Part shown: in pieces, positions 54,192 to 64,000 of the stretch
How positions within the stretch are numbered: position 1 is the stretch's first letter
Layout: every line of letters starts with the position of its first letter
Assembly (NCBI GenBank): GCA_030549495.1
Contig: JAUIRK010000761.1
Coordinates: 1 to 64,000 of the forward strand
Length of the DNA: 64,000 bases
Source: Nectonema munidae
Lineage: Eukaryota > Nematomorpha > Nectonematoida > Nectonematidae
Direction of reading: 5' to 3'
Position numbers and translations under genes: made by a program
Notes under the pieces: model-generated
Told to the model about the DNA's origin: nothing
The model's input: the letters and a program-made list of their open reading frames with translations, nothing else
Database searches by the model: none

Positions 54192-57100
54192 AAGCAATTA
54201 ACATTGTATGATGGGCCCTAGAAAGGGCAGGATTTTCTTCGCCTTCTCTAAAATAAATTGTTTGCTGATTAGGAAGATGTAATGGGAGTCTAATAATATT
54301 ATGGCTTTGTGTATGCATGGGGAAAGTAAATAAGCGCCAGGATGCTTCAGGAGGAGAAACATATCTGGCATCTAAAAATGTTTTAATTTCATCATGATCA
54401 ATGCGTTCATTAATTTCAACATGAGCTGTGTCATGGCCTTTGTAGACATATTTGTAAAGATATTTAACACTTTTGATACTAACGCAGGCCTCTAAATTTA
54501 TATGCGCGCTGTATTTTTTACATAGAAAAGGGTTATAAGGGACAACCCATCTGTCATCTAATTCAACATTTCTGATAGTGACTGTGCGGCCGTTGTGAGG
54601 TCTAAAATATAAAAGATAGCCATTATTATTAAGGATAGTGCTCTGATTAAATTGTTTAGGATAGTCTTTAATGCAAGTTCCATCTTGCAAATATTGTGAT
54701 GAATTGTTCAAATGTCCACATGGACCATGGATCATGCAAGATTTAATTATTTCATATAGTTCTTTGTTTTCTTCAGGATCAGGAATTTGTGCAGAAATGA
54801 GGGTGTCAATGTGGTCTGCATTATACAATTTAGAATCATTACTTAGATGTAAGAGCATGTGAACATGAGGAAGTCCTTTTTTTTGGAACTCAATAACATC
54901 CACGTGGCCATAAATAATACCAAGAACACCATTCTTTAAGTCATTCTTTAATGCTTCAACTTTTAATTTGAAAACGCGTGAAACCAAGTCGGGTCTATCT
55001 GAAGGTGTTTGATCTGGCAATAAATTTTCAACAATTTCTGGCCATTTTGGATTGCATGTAAATGTTAAAAAAAGATCTGGTTTTCCATTTTTAGCTACAA
55101 GTGCCATTGCATCAAGATATAATTGATGCATTTGACGTGAAGACCCCTGAAAAGTGGATGGAAGAATTACAATATTACCGGCGCGTAAATTACGATCATC
55201 AGCAGTACTTTGAAGATGGTCGACCAAACCTTGATATGTTTCTGCTCTAAGTTGCGTTTGATTATTTCGAATAAAAGAAAGGCATTGACCTTCAACTTTG
55301 ACATAGGCATCAACCAAAAATTGTTGAAATAATTTACCTGCTAAATGCAAAGCAGAAAAATCATTTCTAAAAGCAGATCTATAAACATAATATTCTAATT
55401 GTGTCAGTCTATTGCGGACCGGAGTTGAATGTTGTGGAAAATGATTAAGATTTGGGTGCCATCCAGCTTGGCCTCTTGGAAAAATTAGTGGGTAAATCAT
55501 TGAATCAATGTTTGAAGAAATATATGGAATGTGTCTAAGAGGTTGATTATGGGGATATAGAACAATTTTGTTATTAAGTGGAGGGACACCATCATTACTG
55601 GTGAAAATTGCGGCAACTTATTCGTGTAGAGGAGCATTATATCTTCTTCTGTCATTACCTTCACGCATTACCATTGTTATTATTGATGGTAAACGGTTCT
55701 CTTGCTTTGTAATTTCTTCTTGTTCTTTTTCAACATCGGCCATATGCCTATATGCCGCAGCATATGGCGAAACTCTGTTTAATACATTCTAAATTATTTC
55801 GATAACATCTCTTTTAGATGTAAAATTGGATGGATTAGCCATTCTCATATTCAATGCAGTTGCTGGCTCAATAATATATAATTGACTGAAATTGGGTGTT
55901 TGATTTTCAACAGGATGCAGGGAACCATACCTATGATACATTTGTCCAGAAATCCTGAAACATGGAGTACGACTTCCAGGTGGTGTACGTATATTTGCTT
56001 GTAAACTTGCAAAACAAAAAGTATTATTATAGATTTTTATGTTTTTACGGAAATGTCTTGCTCTAGGAGAACCACTTAAATATAAGTCTTTTAGTTCTTG
56101 TGGAAAATCTTCAAGATTTGGTAGTGTTACTTTTCCGTTAACACAACACTTAAGTGATTCTGTTGGAAATTTGATTGCACGACAATGTGGACAAAGAATG
56201 TTAAACTGACCTAAATAATGCAAATCCGGTAAAATATTTTGATTGTTTATTTATGCGGAATTAAGGGAACTTGGAGTATTTGTATTATTAAATCTGTTAA
56301 TTCTTTGGCGTAGTGCATTGAAATAAGTACGTTCTTCGGTTTGTTGTGAAGTCTCATTTGCACGCTTTCTTTGTTGACCTAAAGTATCCTTGTACCTACT
56401 TTCTTCGGTTTCTTGTAGAGTCTCATTTGCACGCCTTCGTTCTTCACGTAAAGAATTATTGTGCCTACGTTCTTTGGTTTGTTCTGCAGTCTCATTTGCA
56501 CGCTTTCTTTGTTGACGTAAAGTATCCTTGTACCTACGTTCTTCGGTTTGTTCTGCAGTCTCATTTGCACGCTTTCGTTGTTGACCTAAAGTATCCTTGT
56601 ACCTACATACGATCATTTGTATAAAATTTTTTATAAGATCCTTGCTTATTGTAGTCATAAAGATCATAGGGTGTTACATTAGTATCATTGGTAAAAACAT
56701 TTATGGCATGGGTTAGATGTTATATATAGTTGATATCCCGATAAATGTTGTTGGTAGGTTTGGAATTAGCATGAGCTTTATTCAAGTTTTTTTTGGTTGT
56801 ATTAAAATCCATTGTGGGGCGATATGTTATTAGAAAATTGTAATAATGAAAAGATAAATTGTTTGTGGTATCAATATAAAAAAAATTGAAGCATTCTCAT
56901 TGGTTGAAATTATTTATATATATGTTTTGTCTATGTATGTGTTTGAAGCATTATGATTAGTTGAAATCTATATTATAATAAGCTAGCGTCTGTGTGTGTG
57001 TCTGTCTGTCTGTCGCTGGAAGCATTCTGATTGGTTGAAATTATTTATATATGTGTTTTGTGTGTATTTTTATATGGTGTGATGAATTTGTATGTGTTAG

Positions 57101-57570
57101 TGTCTATGGAAGCATTCTGATTGGTTGAAATTATTCATATGTTTTGTATGTATTTTTATATGTGTGATGAGTTCATATATCTGTAGTGTGAGGGTCGTTT
57201 GAAGCATTCTGATTGGTTGAAATACATTTTGTCTGTATTTTTATATGGTGTAATAGAAAAATACACAGAAAAGGTACAAATATTCTAAAAACTGATCACC
57301 ATACCATATAACACTATTAGCAACTCAAAATACACACTACCAAGAATCCTATGTTTCGAGCGCAGCCTAAACAAAAAAAACTAGCCGGTCCCGTGATCGT
57401 TTCGAGCGAAGCGAATTTGAATTAGCAACTCAATATACACACTACCAAGAATCCTATGTTTCGAGCGCAGCGAGAAACGACCACGGGACCGGCTAGTTAT
57501 TATATTTTATGTGTGTATTTTTTATATGGTCTGATGCTAATGGTGATATATGGTTTAGTGGTGAGTTATT
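54192..57570 (-). pseudogene. Helitron fragment D2: N-terminal half of Rep-helicase, minus strand
   Basis: Minus strand from a 5' leader (57570-56815, interrupted by N6) through MDFNTTKK at about 56812. It has four 23-residue RANET repeats (56380-56640), the CPHCRAIKF finger, the N domain (55.5-56.2 kb), FLTFTCNPKWPEI, GLPHVHMLLHL, KYLYKYVYKGHD and on to HHTMLIA, where it stops at 54192 opposite the end of D1. The helicase half is missing. A segment of the Asn-rich leader is deleted, and stops occur near 55619, 55790 and 56250. D1 and D2 meet tail to tail with a 15-base joint (TTTTTTTGACCACGG). Confidence 0.8.
56967..57496 (+). mobile_element. Non-autonomous Helitron N6, inserted in D2
   Basis: Starts TCTATATTATAATAAGCTAG, ends ACCGGCTAG at 57496, 530 bp. 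It is preceded by A and followed by T, and the D2 leader continues exactly across it (GTTGAAA | TTATTATATTTTATG). Three GATTGG repeats, one 116-bp module (57381-57496). Confidence 0.85.
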
Positions 57571-58488
57571 TGTTTTTAAATACACATAAAACATATAAAT
57601 AATTTCAACCAATGAGAATGCTTCAAACACATAGATAGACAAAACATATATAAATAATTTCAACGAATCAGAATGCTTCAAACATATAGATAGACACAAC
57701 GTATCTATAAATAATTTCAACCAATCAGAATGCTTCAAACACATACATACACAAAACATATATATAAATAATTTCAACCAATGAGAATGCTTCAATTTTT
57801 TTTTATATTGATACCACAAACAATTTTTCTATTCATTATTACAATTTTCTAATAACATATCGCCTACTAATGTAACACCCAATGATCTTTTTGACTATAA
57901 TAAGCAAGGATCTTCTAAAAAATTTTATACAAATCATCTCTATAACAACAACGACCAAGGTTCTTCTAAAAAAATTTTTACAACTGACCATGCTAACCCT
58001 AAAAATCATAATATTTATAACCAAAAAAAAAAGAGATAGCTAAACTATAACAAATATTTGTGTGTATTTTTATATGGTGTGATGAGTTTCTATGTGTGTA
58101 TGTGTTTGAAGTATTTTGATTGGTTGAAATTATTTATATGTTTTGTGTGTATTTTTATATGTGTGATGAGTTCATATATCTTTAGTGTGAGGGTCGCTTG
58201 AAGCATTCTGATTGGTTGAAATATATTTTATGTGTATTTTTATATGGTGTAATAGAAAAATAGACAGAAAAGATACAATTATTCTAAAAACTGATCACCG
58301 TACCATATAACACTATTAGCAACTCAAAATACACATTACCCAGAATCCTGTGTTTCGAGCGTGAAAAAAAAACTAGCCGGTCCCGTGGTCGTTTCGAGCG
58401 AAGCGAATTTGAATTAGCAACTCAATATACACACTACCCAAAATCCTATGTTTCGAGCGAAGCGAGAAACGACAACGGGACCGGCTAG
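57571..58488 (+). mobile_element. Helitron fragment D3 with a scrap of the Rep-helicase N-terminus
   Basis: Plus-strand leader with four CCAAT-type repeats and a TTGATACCACAAACAATTTT block identical to that of C. A coding scrap follows at 57869-58037 (TNVTPNDLFDYNKQGSSKKF and NHLYNNNDQGSSKKIF, Asn-rich leader only). Then come GATTGG repeats and a 116-bp module ending in CTAG at 58485-58488. It is a deletion derivative that still has proper ends on its right. It stands head to head with D2. Confidence 0.75.
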
Positions 58489-58592
58489 TTTTTTTTTGTT
58501 TAGGCTACGCTCGAACCATAGGATTCTGGGTAATGTTTATTTTGAGTTGCTAATAGCGTTATATGGTATAGTGGTCAGTTTTTAGAATAATT

Positions 58593-60470
58593 TTTTTTAA
58601 GAAGAAAGAAAGACGTTTATTATTATTATTATTATTAAAAAAAAAATTATAATGCACATAAAAAAATCATATCAGAAATGTGAGCATCATGACTCAGAGA
58701 AATATTTGTCCAGTTTGTATTCAGCGATCAAAGAGTGGCCACGAAGCCACTATCGTGATGATCAGCAGAGAGGATTTACAAAAATAAATAAAACTACATA
58801 AAAAATGAAATTTGATAATTAAAAAAAAATATTAATATATATATATATATATATGTAAAATTATATGTATGAATATATATAGAGATATATAGTATAAATA
58901 TAATTTAAACAGAGATTAATGGTGAATAGGTTAATACATAATAGATAATATAATAACGTGAATAGGTGCTTTTCAATTGAATACATATATACTTATAAAA
59001 TCTTGAGCCTCATGGTTGTGGTGGTCATAAAATCTTGATAAATCATAGTAAATTTATAAAAACCTCATGCCAGCTTCGAAATCCTTGCATTTTACAAGCT
59101 GTGTCAAATAAAACAACAACAACAACAACAACAACTTATAAAATCTTATAAAATAGGAAATTATAAAATTAAAGCTTTTAAAGAACGTTTGAAGATGAAA
59201 AGGCTTTGACAATCGAGAAAATGAGAGAAATGATTGAAGAACTTAATAGAATTTATAACAATATTTCTGAAAGTAGATTGGTGATCAATAAAAGGTAAAT
59301 GAATGTTGCTATTTTGTCTAGTAAAGTAAGAATATAAAGTGTTATTAGAAATGAACAAATCATCAAAGTAACCATTTAAAAAAAAGTTCTTATACGCAAA
59401 AATACATAAACAATAAATATGTAAATTCTTTAGAGATAAAAACATTTCGTTAGATTTTTGAGGGTTGATGAAATTATTGAATTTATTTACGCGAAGTTGA
59501 ATTTTATTGAGCAGAAATTGGTTGGAGTTAGCCCAAACAATATTAGCATAAAATATAATCGGATAAACATGAGAATAAAATAATTTTAATGAAGAAGAAG
59601 GAGAAAGAAAATTACGAGACCTATAAAAAGTACCTAAAAGTCTAGAAACTTTAAGCAATACATAATTTAAATGAGACTTCCAAGAAAGTTGAGAGTCAAT
59701 GTAGACTCCGAGGTAAAAGAAATTGTCAACTTGTTCTAGTACATAGTCATTAATGAAAAGTTTGTGATCAGAGAAATCAGTTTTATTGTTACTGAATATC
59801 ATAAATTTACACTTGTTTTTATTTAGAGGTAAAAAATTATATGTAGACCAAGAAAAAATTTTATTTAAACAGTTGTTAAGGTGCTGATAAAAAAAACTTA
59901 CTTGTGAATTAATTACTCCAGACGTCAAAAGAATATCATCTGCATAAAGGAAATATTTTACGTGTTTTAAGTCACAGTAAACTATGTCATTGATAAAAAG
60001 CGTAAAAAGAAATGGACCCAAAATGGATCCTTGGGATATGCCAACATTTACATATCCGATCTTAGACGGAGAACTAGTAAAAACATAGGTAGGACGCAAT
60101 GATAAAAAGGATTTTAACCACTCAAGAATGGAACCCCTGAAACCATATCTAAACAGCTTATGAGAAATAATTTTATGATTTACTGAATTAAAGGCTTTTT
60201 CGAAATCAAGAAATATACCTGCTGTTGAATTATCTCTATAAAAGGAGCTTGAAACTGATTGAACTAAAGAGAAAATAGCATCTTGAGTTGAAAGCTTAGG
60301 TCTAAAGCCAAACTGTGATTTTGAAATTAGGTTGTATCGATCTGAAAATTTGACAATTCGCTCTAAAACAATTTTTTCAAATATTTTTGAAAAGCAAGAA
60401 ACTAAGCTAATTGGTCGAAAAGAGTTAAGATCACATGATTTCTTGTGTGGTTTTAATATAGCATAATAAT
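58593..60470 (-). mobile_element. 5'-truncated CR1/Jockey-like LINE with 7-bp TSD
   Basis: Lies within Helitron sequence. AATAATT at 58586-58592 and 60471-60477 is the target duplication. On the minus strand it carries an open RT frame, a 3' untranslated region, a (TAA)n run and the tail CGTCTTTCTTTCTTCTTAAA. It is 5'-truncated, as usual for target-primed insertion. 1.88 kb. Confidence 0.8.
59161..60468 (-). pseudogene. LINE reverse transcriptase, open frame lacking its N-terminus
   Basis: The minus-strand frame is open from the truncation point for about 435 residues: ILKPHKKSCDLNSFRPISLV, CFSKIFEKIVLERIVKF, SQFGFRPKLSTQDAIFSLVQ, TAGIFLDFEKAFNSVNHKII (motif A), VGISQGSILGPFLFTLFIND (motif B), KYFLYADDILLTSG (motif C, YADD), PLNKNKCKFMIFS, FFYLGVYIDSQLSWKSH (thumb), then the post-RT YPIIFYANIVWANS region and QSLFIFKRSLKAL. 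All polymerase motifs are intact and uninterrupted, so this is the youngest LINE in the window. Only the endonuclease and ORF1 are missing through truncation. Confidence 0.9.
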
Positions 60471-60515
60471 AATAATTGTATCTTTTGTGTGTATTTTTCT
60501 ATTACACCATATAAT

Positions 60516-60980
60516 TAATAATTTTTAATTATTTTATAATAGTAAGTTTGATAACACAAAATAATTTTTTAATTTAAATAATTACTAATATGTGTGGCCT
60601 GGCAAGAAAATGGGTGACATAAAAATATATAACAATACTCTATTACCAGCTTTCGTTCAAACTTAAATATCTGTGTATCTTTTTATTTTAAGCATTTATT
60701 TAATATTATTTTTAATTTCAAGTTCTTATTTGTAAATAAAGAACATATTTGTGTGTATTTGGGTAAAAAGTCCTACCGGATAAAAATTGTTTAAATATCC
60801 TCCTGAACTGCAAACACCAATTATAACTAAATTTTATTGATTTTCATTTCAAATATTTTTTTCCAAATGCAACACATAATATCTGATCATCATTTATCGA
60901 TAAAAATCTTAGGTTAAAAAGTTCTTCAAGGTTTATTTAGCCTTAACCTTTTTGAAATTAAATAATTATATAATACAATC
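60516..60980. other. AT-rich intergenic sequence, no gene recognised
   Basis: Nothing assignable. Confidence 0.4.
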
Positions 60981-60981
60981 A

Positions 60982-61352
60982 TTAATCAAAGAAATTCTGC
61001 ATATTTTAATTCCTCCGGAGTTTTGCCAATCTCCTAATATCTTGCCAAAGCAATCTCTGCATACTTTAATGCCTCGTAACGTTTGACAAACACATAATAT
61101 GGACCTATATATCCCTGAAGCCAAATTTTCACAAGCTAATAACTTAAAATTTTTCCTTTAAATCAGATAAAATTTAAACACAATATATTTTTTATACTCT
61201 TAATCTATATTTAAATTTTCAGCAACATTCAATATTATATGTGGAAAATATTCGATCATAAAAGGTTTTGGTTTAATACATAGTATCTTGTCAAAGTAAT
61301 TTCGGCATAATTTAATGACTCAGGAGGTTTGCTATGCTCCTAATGCATTGAT
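60982..61352 (+). repeat. Three copies of a ~59-bp repeat
   Basis: Two units in tandem (TTCTGCATATTTTAATTCCT at about 60996 and TCTGCATACTTTAATGCCTC at about 61055) and a third near 61300 (TTCGGCATAATTTAATGACT). Each is followed by a TTTGCCAATCTCCTAATATC-like block. A similar TTTGCCAAGCTCCTAATATA occurs at 3431. Confidence 0.6.
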
Positions 61353-62241
61353 ATGTAATTATTTCAACTTTGGAATTTTAAGCTTAATTAAGGGATCTTG
61401 ATGTAAGGTGTTTAGAGACTGTTCAATACTTAAACGTCTTCGTTGAATCCAGCCTTGAAAACTCTTCACGATACACGTTTACCTTTAAAAATAACTAAGA
61501 AGAATTTATTATGCAAATACAAATTATAAAATACATGTTACAAAACACCCATACATGGTATGCTATATACATGTAAAGACAATTAATATAAATATCATAT
61601 GGCACAAAAACAAAACTAAAAAAAAGAAATAGTTATTTGAAAAAAGTTCCTAGGAAACTCTTGAATCTATAACTACCTTTTTATTAAATAAAAATAATCA
61701 AAGACGCAGAACCATTAACGGATCTAAAGGGGCTGCCTACCCCCCCCCCCCCTGGAATTAAGCCTCAAAAGAAGAAGATGATGACGATGGAAGTGATGAT
61801 GATCTCGCCTTAAAAATAGGTTTTTGTTAAGAAATGTTGATGGAGACGATGATGACAGACAACGTCTGAACTTTAAAAAACCAATAAAAGTAATTTTTCA
61901 AATTAGCTCCCCCCTATAGTCGATTTCTTGATCCGCCTCTCCGCAGTACACACATTTATGAATGAAAACAAGATAAGAATTTTATTGTTACATTTATTTC
62001 ATATTCAGAATTTTAAACACATTGGATTTACTAAACTTCAAATATAAAAACAAAATAATTAATAATTTAAATATTTATTATACCAAAAATTATTTTAGCA
62101 TTTCAAATATTTTAGTTAGGTTTTCTTTAATTTAAAAGTATTTTATTAAATTAGAATAAATAATTTAAAATTATTTGTTTTTTTTTCAACATATTTTGTT
62201 CTATTATTACCTCATTTTTTATTTTGTTGCTGCATGATTAG
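61353..62241. other. AT-rich sequence, probably intron or intergenic
   Basis: A C14 run at about 61740 and a GAAGAAGATGATGACGATGG patch that may be an old acidic coding stretch. The last 80 bases before 62242 are pyrimidine-rich, consistent with an intron end. Confidence 0.4.
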
Positions 62242-62794
62242 TATGATTTGTCTAAAAGTCATATTACGATAGATAAAATTTTATCAAATGTTTCACAAAA
62301 AACTGCCTCTATTCTTTCTGAACATAATTATTTTGCTGTTGAATCATCAAAACCCGATAATTTGTGCCTGAAAGTAAGTGATTTTATTTCAAAGAATGAA
62401 TGGTTTACCTTCATATTAAATCCTGATACATTGGTTCATGAACAGATACCTAAAGGACTTAAAGAAAATGTTTGCTTCAAAATTCGTATTGATCCTTTAA
62501 TGCGAGTATTTTGTGATGATTGCGGGGCCTGGGTGCGTAATGGTTCTAAGAAATTATTTTATTTCTATGATGATCGTTTATGTACTTTTATTGACCTTAG
62601 GAATGACAGAAAAAGTGAAGCGAAAATTATTGTTGTTAGGTATTATTCCAAATTAAAAAATGATCCACGTTATATGCGAAGAATTTCCTATTTTTCCAAG
62701 TTTATTGATCACGAAAACTTATTATATTTTGCTACTGTAGAATATAAAGGACTCTTTCCACACATATATTTTCTGGCTAATCGTGATAATTCAG
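62242..62794 (+). CDS. Internal exon of an unidentified host protein
   Basis: An open stretch of 184 codons bounded by a good acceptor (polypyrimidine tract, GATTAG at 62241) and a strong donor (TCAG|GTAAGC at 62795). The frame has no suitable ATG at its beginning, so it is probably an internal exon; the frame after 62794 is intron read-through. The protein contains SDFISKNEWFTFILNPDTLV, RIDPLMRVFCDDCGAWVRNG with a Cys pair, RLCTFIDLRNDRKSEAKIIV and RRISYFSKFIDHENLLYFAT. It has no signal peptide or membrane segment. I do not recognise the family. Balanced amino-acid use and the lack of breaks support a real gene. Neighbouring exons are not found inside the window. Confidence 0.55.
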
Positions 62795-63385
62795 GTAAGC
62801 TCACGTCCATACTTATCCACCATTTCAACTTTTCCACTTCTTTTCCAGAGTTAATATATCATGATTTCATCATTTTCATCACTCTTGTTTCTATATATGT
62901 TTTTCAGTTGTTGTGTCGGAGATATACTGGTTATACCCGAACACATATATATATATATATATAATTTAAGTTTCAATATTTTGTAATAAAAAAACTATAT
63001 TTTGCTTTTATAATCCCTAACAGCATCAATGCATAATACCTTTTGATAGTTATTTCTTCTATATACAGACGAAAATAAAAATATTCATATATTTGTTTGG
63101 AGATGATCAAAAGGCAATAGCCGCTCTGATGATACACCTCAGAGAACAGAAATAAAAAATTATAACGCAACACCAAAAAAGTTCTTCAATGTGTTGGTAA
63201 ATCAATTGGACGAAGATGAAAATGTACAATTAAGCCGTGTTCAATATTCAAGGTTCAATTTTGATGATTTCTTGCATACATAACAATCAACATGTTGACA
63301 TGTGTCTTCATAAAGAGAAATCAAATAACTTTTTAATTTTTTTTTAAACAAAAATAAAGAAGTATTGCAATCATTGAAAACTAAA
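62795..63385. other. Probable intron and intergenic sequence
   Basis: After the donor at 62795 no further exon is recognised; a (TA)n run lies at about 62945-62962. Confidence 0.4.
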
Positions 63386-63389
63386 AAGG

Positions 63390-63790
63390 ATTCCAAAATT
63401 TGCATACCCTATATTTGAGACCAGTTTTGGATGACTTAAGTTTATAAAAAGGTAAAACCAAGTTGCGTTCATATCTTAGGTTGAAATTTTCATACTCATA
63501 GTTAAACTTTAGCCAACCATCAAAAGCGGAGGGTAAATCACCATGAATGGAATTATATAAAAAAAATTGACACTTTTAGCTTATAAATATCCTTCAGTTT
63601 AAGTAATGAATGATGATGAAAAATATTGCTGGTATGGCTTAACAAAGGCAAGTCAAAAACAATTCTCATAGCCTTTTTTTGAATCTTCTCTAAAAGTGAA
63701 ACATTGCAACTACCCCAGTTTTCAACACTATAATAAAGATGAGGAAGAAACAACGCCTTATAATCTTTAATTTTATCTCATCATCCAATT
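63390..63790 (-). pseudogene. LINE ORF2 C-terminal fragment
   Basis: Minus strand: FLPHLYYSVENWGSCNVSLL, KIQKKAMRIVFDLPLLSHTS, LLKLKDIYKLKVSIFF, then in a shifted frame NSIHGDLPSAFDGWLKFNYE, YERNLVLPFYKLKSSKTGLK and YRVCKFWN. This is the post-RT end of a CR1/Jockey-like ORF2, more closely related in layout to the fragments at 0.1 and 40.4 kb than to the one at 59.2 kb. One frame change; the RT proper is absent upstream. Confidence 0.75.
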
Positions 63791-64000
63791 TACATTTATG
63801 CTTGTAGAGTATTCCATTAATAACATTCAATTTATTAGCAATATATATAACATGATCAAAAGGGTCTCAAAAGAAAAATTTAGATAACATTTTATTTTTT
63901 CATAAACATCAATAAAGACAATTTTAAAATTTTTTAAGAGACGTCAAGAGATTTCAGTACAAAGGCGTGAACTGACTCCATAGATTCTTTTTTTTGATAC
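63791..64000. other. Unassigned end of window
   Basis: May include decayed LINE sequence on the minus strand (YKHKCKLDD-like, HVIYIANKLNV-like pieces). Nothing firm. Confidence 0.3.

Larger units (their letters stand above)
58489..60515. repeat. Helitron internal fragment split by a LINE
   Basis: 58489-58592 (TTTGTTTAGGCTACGCTCG...GGTCAGTTTTTAGAATAATT) continues at 60471-60515 (AATAATTGTATCTTTTGTG...TATTACACCATAT), as in 13539-13670 where it is uninterrupted. Confidence 0.7.

Noticed and set aside
61728-61830. Acidic exon coded by the GAAGAAGATGATGACGATGG patch
   Set aside because: The frame is very short, has no clear splice sites and may equally be a simple repeat.

Overview
AT-rich nuclear DNA from an animal. 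There are no bacterial-style operons; the genes use spliceosomal introns and AATAAA signals, and the sequence is dominated by metazoan transposons: Helitrons, hAT, piggyBac, Merlin, CR1/Jockey-like LINEs and a tRNA-derived SINE. A divergent IFT52 gene implies an organism that builds cilia. Base composition and repeat mix fit an invertebrate (for example a crustacean or cnidarian), but the species cannot be fixed from the sequence. Layout: 1-1.2 kb LINE 3' end; 2.9-3.2 kb small non-autonomous hAT with an 8-bp target duplication; 4.0-4.7 kb old piggyBac relic; 5.8-6.3 kb hAT zinc-finger relic; 6.3-7.0 kb satellite-like array; 10.35-15.4 kb truncated Helitron (A) plus short Helitrons; 17.0-17.3 kb foldback element; 17.8-19.25 kb a two-exon host gene for a secreted cysteine-rich protein; 20.6-26.2 kb one hAT interrupted by a second; 26.6-40.2 kb a Helitron cluster with a broken autonomous copy (B, minus), short copies inserted into and abutting each other, and a nearly whole copy (C, plus); 40.2-46.3 kb a minus-strand LINE split by a piggyBac with an intron-bearing transposase; 46.4-48.4 kb satellite monomers, a retrotransposon gag scrap, a LINE ORF1 scrap and a 113-bp TTAA-flanked MITE; 48.67-49.86 kb the IFT52-like gene; 51.4-51.7 kb a Merlin-type scrap; 52.2-58.5 kb Helitron fragments in inverted arrangements; 58.6-60.5 kb a LINE inside Helitron sequence with its target duplication; 62.2-62.8 kb one exon of an unidentified host gene; 63.4-63.8 kb a LINE end. 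The host genes (secreted protein, IFT52-like gene, unidentified exon) show no functional link. The most informative structure is the Helitron system. Its copies share a TCTATATTATAATAAGC start, subterminal CCAAT-bearing repeats, and a terminal module of about 116 bp that is an inverted repeat bounded by CTAG on both sides. Copies occur in direct tandem, nested and head-to-head. A 23-residue repeat in the N-terminus of the Rep-helicase varies from two to four units between copies.
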